A stretch of DNA of 64,000 nt from SP197 sp965242595 (GTDB taxonomy: Bacteria > Pseudomonadota > Alphaproteobacteria > SP197), in NCBI GenBank assembly GCA_965242595.1, contig OZ251464.1:2480001-2544000 (forward strand), in the 5' to 3' direction. The position numbers and the translations under genes are program-made. Under the pieces are notes generated by a model. It was given only the letters and a program-made list of their open reading frames with translations, did no database searches and was not told the origin of the DNA. Shown piece after piece: positions 55,625 through 64,000 of the stretch (within the stretch, counting starts at the first letter, position 1; each line of letters opens with the position of its first letter).

Positions 55625-57472
55625 TCAGGCGGCGCGGCGGGGCGCGCGCCTGGCGAAGGCGCGGGAGGCCGGCCTCTCTTCGTCGAACAGCGCCGCCAGC
55701 TCGCCCAGCACGGCACCGCCCAGCTGTTCGGCATCCACCAGGGTGACGGCGCGGCGGTAATAGCGGGTGACGTCGTGGCCGATGCCGATGGCCACCAGCT
55801 CCACCGGCGAGGCGGCTTCGATCCAGCCGATGGCTTCGCGCAGATGGCGTTCCAGATAGTTGCCGGAATTGACCGACAGGGTGGAATCGTCCACCGGGGC
55901 GCCGTCGGAGATCACCATCAGGATGCGGCGCTGTTCGGGCCTCCCCAGCAGGCGGCGATGGGCCCAGATCAGCGCCTCGCCGTCGATGTTTTCCTTCAGC
56001 AGGCCCTCGCGCAGCATCAGCCCCAGGCTCTGGCGGGCGCGGCGCCAGGGGGCGTCGGCCGCCTTATAGACGATGTGGCGCAGATCGTTGAGGCGCCCGG
56101 GCGCGGCGGGCTTGTTGCAGGCCAGCCATTTCTCGCGGCTGCGCCCGCCCTTCCAGGTGCGGGTGGTAAAGCCCAGAATCTCCACCTTCACGCCGCAACG
56201 CTCCAGCGTCTGGGCCAGGATGTCGGCGCTCATGGCGGCGATGCCGATGGGCCGCCCGCGCATGGAGCCGGAATTGTCGATCAGCAGCGAGACGACGGTG
56301 TCGCGGAACTCGGTTTCGTGCTCGATCTTGAAAGACAGCGGCAGCAGCGGGTCCACCACCACCCGCGACAGCCGGGCCGAATCCAGCAGCCCCTCTTCCA
56401 GGTCGAACTCCCAGGCGCGGTTCTGCTGGGCCATCAGCTTGCGCTGCAGGCGGTTGGCAAGCCGGGCGGTGACGCCTTTCAGATGCGCGATCTGCTGGTC
56501 CAGCTGGCCCCGCAGCCGCGCCAGCTCTTCCGGGTCGCACAGCTCTCTGGCAGCCACCACCTCGTCGAACTCGGCGGTATAGATGCGATAGGCGTCGTCC
56601 TGCCGGGCGGCGGCGGCGTCGCCCTGGCGCGCCGGGCCGGCGGGGTCGGCTTCGTCGGCCCCCGGTGCCATGCGCTCGTCTTCGCCCGCCTCGGCGGCGT
56701 CGCCCTCGGCGTCGTCGTCGCCCTCGGCCCCTTCGTCGTCGCCCCCGCCCTCGCTCGCCTCGCTCTCGGCCTGGCCTTCGGCGTCTTCGGCCGCGTCGTC
56801 GCCGGCCTCGGGGTCGGGGTTGTCGGCCTCGCTGGCCGCGTCCTGGTCGGCAAGGTCGAGATGGGCGATCAGGCGGCGCAGGTGGCGCGCGAAGGCGTCC
56901 TGGTCGGCGATGGCATCCGCCAGGCCCGCCAGATCGGCGCCGATCTTCTCCTCCAGCCAGGGCCGGGAGAGCTCCAGCGCGCGGGCGGCCGAGGGCGGCG
57001 GCGCCCGTCCGGTCAGCTTTTCGCGCACCACCAGCCCCACCACCTCGGCCAGCGGCGCGCCCTCGCGCTCTACCACCCGGTGCAGGCCCTTGTTGCGGCA
57101 GCGTTGTTCCAGAATCGCGGCCAGATTTTCCGCCACCCCCTCCATGCGCCTGGCGCCCAGGCTTTCGCAGCGCGCTTCTTCGGCCGCATCGTAGATGGCG
57201 CGGGAAGCATCGCTGGCCGGGCGGCGCCGGGCATGGGTGCCGGCATCGTGGTGGCGCAGCCTGAGCGCCAGGGCGTCCGCCTCGCCGCGCCCCTGGGCGA
57301 CGGCCTGGCGGTCGAGTTCGCGCGGCGGCTGGGTGAGCTGGACGCTGCCGCCTGTCGCCGCCGCTTCCTGGACGCCGAAGGTCACCTCCAGCTCGCCAGA
57401 GCGCGCCATGGCGCGCAGCGTGCCGGCCACGACGCGCTTGAACGGCTCCACCGGGCCGGGATCGCGTTTCAA
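55625..57472 (-). CDS. cobT: Cobaltochelatase subunit CobT
   Basis: A roughly 615-residue subunit of aerobic cobaltochelatase (CobNST), which inserts cobalt into hydrogenobyrinic acid diamide during B12 synthesis. The N-terminal part has GEADALALRLRHHDAGTHARRRP and ALGARRMEGVAENLAAILEQR; a long Asp/Glu-rich linker follows (about residues 210-275). The C-terminal VWA domain has the MIDAS motif D-N-S-G-S. The likely start is TTG 57472 overlapping the cobS stop (TTGA), because the family N-terminus begins there; GTG 57451 is an alternative. The gene is translationally coupled to cobS. Confidence 0.92.
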   Translation of the reverse strand: MKRDPGPVEPFKRVVAGTLRAMARSGELEVTFGVQEAAATGGSVQLTQPPRELDRQAVAQGRGEADALALRLRHHDAGTHARRRPASDASRAIYDAAEEARCESLGARRMEGVAENLAAILEQRCRNKGLHRVVEREGAPLAEVVGLVVREKLTGRAPPPSAARALELSRPWLEEKIGADLAGLADAIADQDAFARHLRRLIAHLDLADQDAASEADNPDPEAGDDAAEDAEGQAESEASEGGGDDEGAEGDDDAEGDAAEAGEDERMAPGADEADPAGPARQGDAAAARQDDAYRIYTAEFDEVVAARELCDPEELARLRGQLDQQIAHLKGVTARLANRLQRKLMAQQNRAWEFDLEEGLLDSARLSRVVVDPLLPLSFKIEHETEFRDTVVSLLIDNSGSMRGRPIGIAAMSADILAQTLERCGVKVEILGFTTRTWKGGRSREKWLACNKPAAPGRLNDLRHIVYKAADAPWRRARQSLGLMLREGLLKENIDGEALIWAHRRLLGRPEQRRILMVISDGAPVDDSTLSVNSGNYLERHLREAIGWIEAASPVELVAIGIGHDVTRYYRRAVTLVDAEQLGGAVLGELAALFDEERPASRAFARRAPRRAA

Positions 57473-58503
57473 GGCCGGGGGGCGGCAGCCTGGGCGGCCA
57501 CCGATTCGGGCAGTTCCGAAGCGAAGCAGCGCTGATAGAACTCGGCGATCTGGGGGCGTTCCGTCTCGTCGCACTTGTTGAGGAAGGTGACACGGAAGGC
57601 GAAGGCCGGATCGCCGAAGATCTCGGCGTTCTCGGCCCAGGTGATGACGGTTCGGGGCGACATGACGGTGGAGATGTCGCCGCTCATGAAGGCGCCGCGG
57701 GTCAGCTCCGCCACGGCGACCATCCGACGCACCATGGCGCGGCCGCAGGCATGGCCATAGTACGGCACCTTCGAAAGCACGATCTTCTCCTCCTCCTCGT
57801 GTTCCAGGTAGTTGAGGGTGGAGACGATCGACCAGCGATCCATCTGGCCCTGATTGATCTGCTGGGTGCCGTGATAGAGGCCGGTGGTATCGCCCAGCCC
57901 CACCGTGTTGGCGGTGGAAAACAGGCGGAAGCCCGGATGCGTGCGGATCACCCGGTTCTGATCCAGCAGCGTCATCCGGCCCTGGGCCTCCAGCACCCGC
58001 TGGATCACGAACATCACATCCGGGCGCCCGGCGTCGTATTCGTCGAACACCAGCGCGATGGGGTTCTGGATGGCCCAGGGCAGGATGCCTTCGCGGTATT
58101 CGGTGATCTGCTTGCCGTCGCGCAGCACGATGGCGTCCTTGCCGATCAGATCGATGCGGCCGATATGGCTGTCCAGGTTGACGCGGATGCAGGGCCAGTT
58201 CAGCCGCGCCGCCACCTGTTCGATATGGGTGGATTTGCCGGTGCCGTGATAGCCCTGGATCATCACCCGCCGGTTGTGGGCAAAGCCTGCCAGGATGGCC
58301 AGCGTGGTCTGCGGGTCGAAGACATAGGCGTCGTCCTTTTCGGGCACATGGGCGCTGGGCCGGGAATAGGCCGGCACCTCCATGGCGCTGTCGAGGCCGA
58401 ACAGGCGGGAGGCGCTGGCCGTGGCATCCGGCCCGCCTTCGGGCAACAAGGCGATGTCGCCGGTATCTTTCGCCATCGTTCCGATGTCGCGCTGGTTTGT
58501 CAT
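57469..58503 (-). CDS. cobS: Cobaltochelatase subunit CobS (AAA+ ATPase)
   Basis: A 344-residue AAA+ ATPase that forms a ring with CobT and powers cobalt insertion by CobN. The Walker A segment GYHGTGKSTHIEQVAARLNWP, Walker B ALVFDEYDAGRPDVM and sensor region LFSTANTVGLGDTTGLYHGTQ are clear. ATG 58503 has GGGA about ten bases upstream; ATG 58476 is a possible shorter start. CobN is not in the window. A J-domain gene lies upstream on the same strand. Confidence 0.95.
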   Translation of the reverse strand: MTNQRDIGTMAKDTGDIALLPEGGPDATASASRLFGLDSAMEVPAYSRPSAHVPEKDDAYVFDPQTTLAILAGFAHNRRVMIQGYHGTGKSTHIEQVAARLNWPCIRVNLDSHIGRIDLIGKDAIVLRDGKQITEYREGILPWAIQNPIALVFDEYDAGRPDVMFVIQRVLEAQGRMTLLDQNRVIRTHPGFRLFSTANTVGLGDTTGLYHGTQQINQGQMDRWSIVSTLNYLEHEEEEKIVLSKVPYYGHACGRAMVRRMVAVAELTRGAFMSGDISTVMSPRTVITWAENAEIFGDPAFAFRVTFLNKCDETERPQIAEFYQRCFASELPESVAAQAAAPRP

Positions 58504-58591
58504 CGCCGTTCCCGCTGGCCCCGCATCGCGGGCCGGCGACGGCCGGGGCAGATTGGCACGGCGCGGCGGGGCGGCACAAGCTGCAAGGCGC

Positions 58592-59200
58592 TCAGGCCGG
58601 CGCGGTTCCCATCAGGCGGCGATAGGCCCGGATCACCTCGCGCAGGCGCGCCTCGCCCGCCTCGTCGGCGCCGTGAACATCGGGATGGCAGGCCTTCACC
58701 TCGTCCTTGAAGCGGCGTTTGATCTCGCCCGCCCCCGCCCCGGGGCGAAGGCCCAGCACGGCCAGCGCGCGGCGTTCTTCGGTCGGCACCCGGCGCCTGG
58801 CCTCGCCGCGCCCCGCGCCCGGCGCCGGGCCGGGGCCGCGCCGGGGCGCCTGGCCGGCCATGAAGGCGAAGGGATCGTGACAGCCGCCCCCAGGCAGCGT
58901 CCGGCGAAAGGCGCCGGGGCGGCGGTCCGAACGCCAGGTGGGGCGATGCCAGGAGAGGTCGGCATGGCGATAGGCGTCGATCTCGCCCTGCTTCCAGCCA
59001 GCGAAGAAATTCCACGAACGGTTGAACTCGCGGACATGTTCGAGGCACAGATACTGGAACTCGTGCAAACGCTGGCGCGAGAGCGGCGCCCGATGTTCCC
59101 CCGCCCGCTCGCAGCCCGGATGGTTGCAGAGCCTGGTGGGCGCCTCGCCGGTGGCGGCGGGGCCGTTCGCAAAGCCGTTGGTGGCATGTCGGCGAGCCAT
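58592..59200 (-). CDS. J-domain protein (DnaJ family, cobS-associated)
   Basis: A 202-residue protein. The N-terminal part has Cys pairs (RLCNHPGCERAGEHRAP and FQYLCLEHVREFNRSWNFFAG) suggestive of metal binding, then a linker, and a C-terminal J domain (about 142-200) with HPD in KACHPDVHG. Such genes are commonly found between bolA and cobS in alphaproteobacteria. It presumably recruits DnaK to an unknown client. ATG 59200 fits the family N-terminus MARRHATNG. Confidence 0.88.
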   Translation of the reverse strand: MARRHATNGFANGPAATGEAPTRLCNHPGCERAGEHRAPLSRQRLHEFQYLCLEHVREFNRSWNFFAGWKQGEIDAYRHADLSWHRPTWRSDRRPGAFRRTLPGGGCHDPFAFMAGQAPRRGPGPAPGAGRGEARRRVPTEERRALAVLGLRPGAGAGEIKRRFKDEVKACHPDVHGADEAGEARLREVIRAYRRLMGTAPA

Positions 59201-59268
59201 GGCGGCAGTATGAAAAGCGCCGCCGGGCCTGGCAAGGCGGTGGGCGAGCAGCGGATGAGGAGCGGGCG

Positions 59269-59553
59269 ATGAGCGTGACCCCGGCGAGAGTATCCAGGGC
59301 GATGGCGGCAAAGCTGGAGGCGGCGCTGGCGCCTCAGGCGCTGGAGATCGTCGATCGATCCCATCTCCATGCCGGCCATGCCGGCGCCAGGCCCGGCGGC
59401 GAAAGCCATTTCCACGTCCGGATCGTCGCCGCCGCCTTCGAGGGGCTGGGGCGGCTGGCCAGGCAGAGGCTGGTCTATCGCGCCCTGGCCGAAGAGCTGG
59501 CCAGCGACATTCACGCCCTGGCGATCGAGGCCAGGGCGCCTTCGGAGCTGTGA
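59269..59553 (+). CDS. BolA family protein
   Basis: A 94-residue BolA-like protein: LEAALAPQALEIVDRSHLHAGHAG, the conserved GGESHFHVRIVAAAFEG segment with the His that joins an iron-sulfur cluster with monothiol glutaredoxins, and RHRLVYRALAEEL-like helix (here RQRLVYRALAEEL). It is divergent from the J-domain gene (68 bases apart) and overlaps the convergent racemase-family gene by 43 bases. Confidence 0.95.
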   Translation: MSVTPARVSRAMAAKLEAALAPQALEIVDRSHLHAGHAGARPGGESHFHVRIVAAAFEGLGRLARQRLVYRALAEELASDIHALAIEARAPSEL

Positions 59554-60311
59554 GGCGCGCCCGGGCGCCCCAGCGCGCCCAGCCGGCCCGGCACCCGGTC
59601 GGGCAGGCGAAGCCGGGCGATGGCGGCGTGCATCATCGCCTGGTTGCTGGTTACCGCCGGCTTGCCGGTTTCGTCTTCCAGGGCGGCGATCGCCTCCACG
59701 GCGCGCATGTCGGTGCAGGAAAGCACGATGGCCTCGGCCCGGGCGTGATTGGCGCGCCGGGCCAGCGCCAGCACCTCTTCGGGGCTGAGCGCGCCCTGGC
59801 CGTCATTGCCCAGATCGGCGCCGACATGGGCGATGCGCACCACGCGCCGCCCCGCCGCCTCCAGAAAGGCGGCTGCCTGGCGGGCCAGCGCCTCGGTGTA
59901 GGGCGAGCAGAAGCCCACCGTCTCCGCGCCCAGCGCGTCCAGGGCCTCGATCAGGGCGCCGGCGGCGGTGACGGCCGGCACGCCGGCGGCAGCCTCGATG
60001 CGGGCGCGGAAGGCGCGGTCATAATCCGGCCCCATGGCCATGGTTGCCGAAGTGCAGCCATAGAGCACGACATCGGGCCGCGCCGCCATCAGAAGCTCCA
60101 GCACGCCATCCAGGGAGGACTGGGCGAAGCGGCGCATCTGCGCGCCATCCGGCACCGCGTCGAGGTCGTAGCCGCCCGCCCGCACGATGTGGCAGGAGAC
60201 GCCCCAGGGCCGCAGCAGCGCCAGGTCGGCCTCCAGATTGGTGTTGGAAAACGGCGTCACGATGCCGATACGCGCCCGCCCGCGCGAGGGCGAAGGCCGG
60301 GCGCCGGTCAT
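59511..60311 (-). CDS. Asp/Glu racemase superfamily protein (maleate isomerase/arylmalonate decarboxylase-like)
   Basis: A 266-residue protein with the two catalytic-type Cys residues of the superfamily, C86 in LYGCTSATMAMG and C199 in IVLSCTDMRAVEA, and a GIVTPFSNTNLEADL opening typical of maleate cis-trans isomerases. The exact reaction (isomerisation, racemisation or decarboxylation) cannot be told. Its start overlaps the DUF2889 stop (ATGA). The last 43 bases overlap bolA on the other strand. Confidence 0.88.
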   Translation of the reverse strand: MTGARPSPSRGRARIGIVTPFSNTNLEADLALLRPWGVSCHIVRAGGYDLDAVPDGAQMRRFAQSSLDGVLELLMAARPDVVLYGCTSATMAMGPDYDRAFRARIEAAAGVPAVTAAGALIEALDALGAETVGFCSPYTEALARQAAAFLEAAGRRVVRIAHVGADLGNDGQGALSPEEVLALARRANHARAEAIVLSCTDMRAVEAIAALEDETGKPAVTSNQAMMHAAIARLRLPDRVPGRLGALGRPGAPHSSEGALASIARA

Positions 60312-60886
60312 CGCCCACCCTCCGGCCCCGTGTCCGCCGGGCCGCGATACCATTCGGGAAACTCCGCCTTCACCACCGGCCCGTCGGCCGCCCAGGCGTG
60401 GCAGCCGTCGATCACCCAGGGCCTGCGCCGGGCCTTTGCGTCCTCCTTGCCCTGGGCGCGGCGGCGCCCGTAGAGGGCCTGGAAGGCGACGGTGGCCATG
60501 CGGCCCAGCATCTCGCGCAGATGGGTGCAGCCGCCGGTGCCGCCCAGCAGGGCGCGGACCTGCCGGCTCCAGCCCGGGCCGATGCTGGCGCCGATCAGCT
60601 GGCGATGGGCGGGTTCGATCGCCCGGCAGATGGCATAGGGCGTGTGCTCCATGCTGACCTCGACATCGCGGACCACGAAATCGTCGTCGATCACCAGCCG
60701 CAGCCACATGCCGTGCACCGGCTCGCCTGCCTGAATGCAGCCGCGGTCGCGGTTGGCGATGGCGTAGGTTTTGGTGTCGTGGAGGCTGGCTTCCAGATCC
60801 CACAGCCCGTCCGCGCGCTCGAAGGCGTGGCAGACGATCTCGCGGCTGTGGACCGGCTTGCGCGGGGCGGGCGGGGAGAGGGCCAT
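60308..60886 (-). CDS. DUF2889 protein
   Basis: A 192-residue protein with the DUF2889 pattern: REIVCHAFERADGLWDLEASLHDTKTY, HGMWLRLVIDDDFVVRDVEV, and CTHLREMLGRMATVAFQAL. Members often sit beside aromatic or fatty-acid catabolic genes, but the function is unknown. ATG 60886 gives the normal N-terminus. It is coupled to the racemase-family gene by an ATGA overlap. Confidence 0.9.
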   Translation of the reverse strand: MALSPPAPRKPVHSREIVCHAFERADGLWDLEASLHDTKTYAIANRDRGCIQAGEPVHGMWLRLVIDDDFVVRDVEVSMEHTPYAICRAIEPAHRQLIGASIGPGWSRQVRALLGGTGGCTHLREMLGRMATVAFQALYGRRRAQGKEDAKARRRPWVIDGCHAWAADGPVVKAEFPEWYRGPADTGPEGGR

Positions 60887-60938
60887 GGCGGCGGCCTGCT
60901 TGGGAGGCGGCGCAGCATAGGCCCGCCTGCCCGCAAGC

Positions 60939-61832
60939 TCAACCGGCCAGCCACCAGGCCAGGGGCACCAGGGCCGGCAGCAGCAACAGCACCGCCAGCG
61001 ACGACAGCACGATATAGCCCGCCACCTCGTCCGGCGCGCGGCCATAGCGCAGCGCCGCCAGATAGTTGAACACCGCCCCGGGCATGCAGCAGGCGATGGC
61101 GACGGTGCCGCGCGCCACGCCTTCCAGGTCCAGCAGCTCGCACAGGCCCAGCGCCACCGCCAGGCCCAGCGCCAGGCGCGCCAGGGCCACGGCCAGCGGG
61201 CGGGCGACCTCGACCACCTTCATGCGCGACAGCGACACCCCCAGCAGGATCAGCAGCAGCGGGATGGTGAGGCCGCCGATAAGGTCGGTGGTGTTGGTAA
61301 GCCAGCGGGGCGGTTCGGTGCCGGTCAGCGTGAAGGCCAGCGCCGCCGCGATGGCATAGAGATGGGGCGTCTTCAGCATGGCGGCGGGCGAGGCCGAATC
61401 CGACATCAGCCAGAAATGAACCGTGAAGAACAGCATCGACTGGGTGGCGAACATGATCAGCGCCAGTTCCAGGCCGGCATCGCCAAAGGCGAACAGGTTC
61501 AGCGGCAGGCCCAGATTGCCCAGATTGCCGAACACCAGCGGCGGCAGATAGACATCGCGGCGCAGCCCGGCCAGGCGCAGCAGCAGCCCGCCCGCGCCCA
61601 GAAAGGCCAGCAGCATCAGCACCGTCGCCGCCGCCATCGTCGCCAGGGCGGCCGGCGGCACGGTGAGGGTGGAAAGGGTCGAAAACACCAGGCAGGGCGT
61701 GCCCACATTCAGGATCACCTGGGTCAGGCTGGCCGGGTCGGCGGGCCTGCCCCAGCGCGCCCAGGCGATGCCGACGGCGATGGCGGCGGCGATCGGCGCC
61801 AGCACCGGCGCCAGGGCGGCGGCGGCATCCAT
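60939..61832 (-). CDS. AEC family transporter (auxin-efflux-carrier-like permease)
   Basis: A 297-residue integral membrane protein with about ten hydrophobic helices. Typical AEC features include VILNVGTPCLVFSTL near the start, PPLVFGNLGNLGLPLNLFAFG, and TIPLLLILLGVSLSRM and a final CCMPGAVFNYLAA helix. Members export or import dicarboxylates, malonate or amino acids; its neighbours, a Cys-based racemase/isomerase family enzyme and DUF2889, suggest a small dicarboxylate, as inference. ATG 61832 lies eight bases after the corC stop. The same frame continues upstream for 500 codons, but that is a shadow of corC. Confidence 0.92.
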   Translation of the reverse strand: MDAAAALAPVLAPIAAAIAVGIAWARWGRPADPASLTQVILNVGTPCLVFSTLSTLTVPPAALATMAAATVLMLLAFLGAGGLLLRLAGLRRDVYLPPLVFGNLGNLGLPLNLFAFGDAGLELALIMFATQSMLFFTVHFWLMSDSASPAAMLKTPHLYAIAAALAFTLTGTEPPRWLTNTTDLIGGLTIPLLLILLGVSLSRMKVVEVARPLAVALARLALGLAVALGLCELLDLEGVARGTVAIACCMPGAVFNYLAALRYGRAPDEVAGYIVLSSLAVLLLLPALVPLAWWLAG

Positions 61833-61840
61833 GGCGGCCG

Positions 61841-63121
61841 TCAGCCGGGCGCGGTGTCGTTCTGCCGCAAAGGCGTCACCCGCAGCTGGGTGATCTGGTT
61901 GCGCTGGCGCCCGGTGATCTCGAAGCGGAAGCCGTGGAAGACGAAGATCTGCCCCCTTTCCGGGATCTGCTGCGCCTCGTGGATCACCAGGCCGGCGACG
62001 GTGGCGGCCTCGTCGTCGGGCAGGTTCCAGTCGAACTCGCGGTTCAGGTCGCGCAGCGTGGCCGCGCCTTCCACCACCACGGTGCCGTCTTCGGCCACCG
62101 CCGTTTCGCTGGCCGCCACGTCGTGTTCGTCCTCGATCTCGCCGACGATCTCTTCCAGGATGTCCTCCAGCGTGACCACGCCCATCAGCGTGCCGTATTC
62201 GTCCACCACCAGGGCGAAATGGGCGTGGCGCTCGCGGAAGGCGGTCAGCTGTTCCGACAGCGCCGTGGTGTCGGGCACGAACCAGGGCTCGCCGGCCACC
62301 GCCGCGATGTCCAGGTCTGCGCTGCGCCCGCCCGCACGGTGCAGCGCCCGCAGCAGATCCTTGACATGCAGCACGCCCACCACATTGTCCGGATCGCCCC
62401 GCCACAGCGGCAGCCGGGTATGCGGGCTTTTCAGCGCCGCCTCGACGATGGCGGCGGGCGCCTCGTCGATGTTCAGCGTCGCCATCTGGCGGCGATGGGT
62501 CATGACCTCGCCCACCTGCACCTGCGACAGGTCCAGCACCCCGTCCAGCATGGCGTGGCGGTCTTTCACCAGCCCGCCTTCCAGCTTGAAGAGGGCGAGG
62601 GTGCCGCGGATCTCCTCGTCGGACGGCTTCAGATCGTCCCGCCCGCCGGCCCCGAGCAGGCGCAGCACCAGCGCCACCAGCCCCTGCAGCGCGAAGGTGA
62701 GAGGGCGCGCGAACCACACCACGCCCTTCATGGCCGGGGCGACGGCCAGCGCCATGCGCTCGGCGTGGCGGATGGCATAGGTCTTGGGCAGCACCTCGGC
62801 GAAGATGACGATCAGCACCGTCATGGCGGTGGTGGCATAGACGACGCCGGCCTCGCCCACCAGTTCGATGAAGACATAGGTGGCCATGGAGGCGGCGGCG
62901 ATGTTGAACAGGTTGTTGCCGACCAGGATGGCCCCGATCAGGCGCTCGCGATCCGCCAGCAGCTGCCTGGCCTGCACGGCGCGGCGGTCGCCGGACCGCT
63001 CCAGGGCGTGGAGGCGGGAGCGGTTGGCAGCCGTCAGCGCCGTCTCCGACCCGGAAAAGAGGGCGGAAAGCACGATGAAGGCGAAAATCAGCACGACGAA
63101 GAGTTCCAGCACAGCGACCAT
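61841..63121 (-). CDS. HlyC/CorC (CNNM)-type membrane protein with CBS domains
   Basis: A 426-residue protein: DUF21/CNNM membrane domain (LSALFSGSETALTAANRSRLHALE and NNLFNIAAASMATYVF), a CBS pair (GEVMTHRRQMATLNID to VVDEYGTLMGVVTLEDILEEIVGEI) and a C-terminal CorC_HlyC domain. The family is linked to magnesium or cobalt efflux and membrane ion homeostasis. In alphaproteobacteria it commonly follows aroB, as here, 39 bases apart. Confidence 0.94.
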   Translation of the reverse strand: MVAVLELFVVLIFAFIVLSALFSGSETALTAANRSRLHALERSGDRRAVQARQLLADRERLIGAILVGNNLFNIAAASMATYVFIELVGEAGVVYATTAMTVLIVIFAEVLPKTYAIRHAERMALAVAPAMKGVVWFARPLTFALQGLVALVLRLLGAGGRDDLKPSDEEIRGTLALFKLEGGLVKDRHAMLDGVLDLSQVQVGEVMTHRRQMATLNIDEAPAAIVEAALKSPHTRLPLWRGDPDNVVGVLHVKDLLRALHRAGGRSADLDIAAVAGEPWFVPDTTALSEQLTAFRERHAHFALVVDEYGTLMGVVTLEDILEEIVGEIEDEHDVAASETAVAEDGTVVVEGAATLRDLNREFDWNLPDDEAATVAGLVIHEAQQIPERGQIFVFHGFRFEITGRQRNQITQLRVTPLRQNDTAPG

Positions 63122-63160
63122 GGCAGTCCTTGTCCGTGATGTTGCAGGGGAGCGGCGCCG

Positions 63161-64000
63161 TCACGCCGCGGCGGGGGGATGGGTCAGCATATGCGCCAGC
63201 CAGGCCCGCAGCCTGTCGGGCGCCACCTGGCGCGTCAGAAAGGCATCGCCGATGGCCCGTGGCAGCACCAGGGCGATGCGCCCATCCACCACCTTCTTGT
63301 CCCTGGCCATATGGGCCAGCAGCAGGTCGGCATCGGGGGTGGGCAGGGCGAGGCCGGCCGGGTGGATGGGGAGCCCCATGGCGGCCAGATGGGCCGTGGC
63401 CCGCCTGGCGTCGCCTGCGGGGCACAGCCCCAGATGGGCCGCCAGCGCAAAGGCCATGGCCATGCCGGTCGCCACCGCCTCGCCGTGCAGCAGGCCGGGG
63501 CCGAAGCCAGCGGCGGCCTCCAGCGCATGGCCGAAGGTGTGCCCCAGATTCAGCAGGGCGCGGCGGCCCGCCTCGCGCTCGTCGGCCGCCACGATCGCCG
63601 CCTTGGCGGCGCAGCTTTTCAGCACCGCCCGGCGCCGTTCCGGCCCGGCGGCGGCCACCACCTGCGGCCCGTGGGCCTCCAGCCAGGCGAAGAAGGCGGC
63701 ATCGCCCAGCAGGGCGTATTTGACGATTTCGGCATAGCCCGCCAGCAGCTGGCGGCGCGGCAGGGTGGCCAGCACGGCGGTATCGGCCAGCACCAGGCGC
63801 GGCTGGTGAAAGACGCCCACCAGGTTCTTGCCGTGGCGCGTGTCGATGCCCGTCTTGCCGCCGACGGAGCTGTCCACCTGGGCCAGCAGGGTGGTGGGCA
63901 GCTGGACGAAGCCGGTGCCGCGATGCAGCACGCCGGCGGCAAAACCGGCCAGATCGCCCACCACGCCACCCCCCAGCGCCGCGATGGTATCGCCGCGCTC
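63161..64000 (-). CDS. aroB: 3-dehydroquinate synthase AroB, 5' end cut off by the window
   Basis: The visible 279 residues cover from the NAD-binding segment ERGDTIAALGGGVVGDLAGF to the C-terminus. Metal and active-site elements QLPTTLLAQVDSSVGGKTG, GYAEIVKYALL and NLGHTFGHALE are present. AroB makes 3-dehydroquinate in the shikimate pathway. About the first 90 residues lie beyond base 64000; a partner aroK is likely there. Confidence 0.97.
   Translation of the reverse strand, partial: ERGDTIAALGGGVVGDLAGFAAGVLHRGTGFVQLPTTLLAQVDSSVGGKTGIDTRHGKNLVGVFHQPRLVLADTAVLATLPRRQLLAGYAEIVKYALLGDAAFFAWLEAHGPQVVAAAGPERRRAVLKSCAAKAAIVAADEREAGRRALLNLGHTFGHALEAAAGFGPGLLHGEAVATGMAMAFALAAHLGLCPAGDARRATAHLAAMGLPIHPAGLALPTPDADLLLAHMARDKKVVDGRIALVLPRAIGDAFLTRQVAPDRLRAWLAHMLTHPPAAA

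Noticed and set aside
61833..63425. Upstream extension of the AEC transporter frame to 63425
   Set aside because: It overlaps corC completely and reads as Arg/Gly-rich noise; the transporter starts at 61832.

Overview
The window is one contiguous chromosomal segment of a high-GC Gram-negative bacterium. Gene content and order point to an alphaproteobacterium, probably Rhodospirillales-like: carAB, yqeY-dnaG-rpoD, trxB-lysR, a CIRCE-controlled groESL, the aerobic cobaltochelatase genes cobS-cobT next to a J-domain gene and bolA, and corC next to aroB. This assignment is inferred from gene families and synteny, not from a marker-gene tree.

Layout. 1-6.7 kb (minus strand): a truncated AAA ATPase, a glutathione S-transferase, an FAD oxidoreductase, tRNA-Glu, an Ala-rich unknown coupled to a choline-sulfatase-like gene, and djlA. 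7.1-9.5 kb: a visibly AT-richer two-domain glycosyltransferase gene with a G12 tract between its domains and a one-base frameshift. 9.6-16.8 kb (minus): tsaE-tsaB-tsaC-tsaD (t6A tRNA modification), a CAT-anticodon tRNA, and yqeY-dnaG-rpoD. 17-22.8 kb: carA-carB, an ELM1-family gene and hspQ. 22.7-25.1 kb: a three-gene cassette bounded by about 92-bp direct repeats of the hspQ promoter and 5' end. 25.2-28.8 kb: trxB, lysR, a structured small-RNA candidate, msrP and a coiled-coil membrane protein.

28.8-32.6 kb is a surface locus: a C15 tract next to an inverse-autotransporter gene that has no usable start codon in this sequence, then a lipoprotein and two small membrane proteins. 32.8-38.1 kb holds a two-subunit NAD-linked formate dehydrogenase and a methyltransferase. 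38.3-41.8 kb is an AT-richer accessory block: a PcfJ-like gene with a strong promoter, a shortened RelB-like antitoxin, and a nuclease-like plus cysteine-peptidase-like operon. 41.9-48.9 kb: a CoA-ligase-like protein, fdhD, mobA, an orphan molybdenum hydroxylase subunit and an M24 peptidase; fdhD and mobA would serve the formate dehydrogenase. 48.8-53.2 kb: ABC-F ATPase, threonine-synthase-like enzyme and a beta-hydroxyacid dehydrogenase. 53.3-64 kb (mostly minus): groEL, groES, cobT, cobS, J-domain protein, bolA, a Cys-based racemase family protein, DUF2889, AEC transporter, corC and the 3' part of aroB.

The most unusual parts are the repeat-bounded cassette at 22.7-25.1 kb, the two long homopolymer tracts in or beside cell-surface genes (8496-8507 and 29150-29164), the multi-hairpin RNA candidate at 27.2 kb, and the nuclease/peptidase pair at 40.6-41.8 kb.
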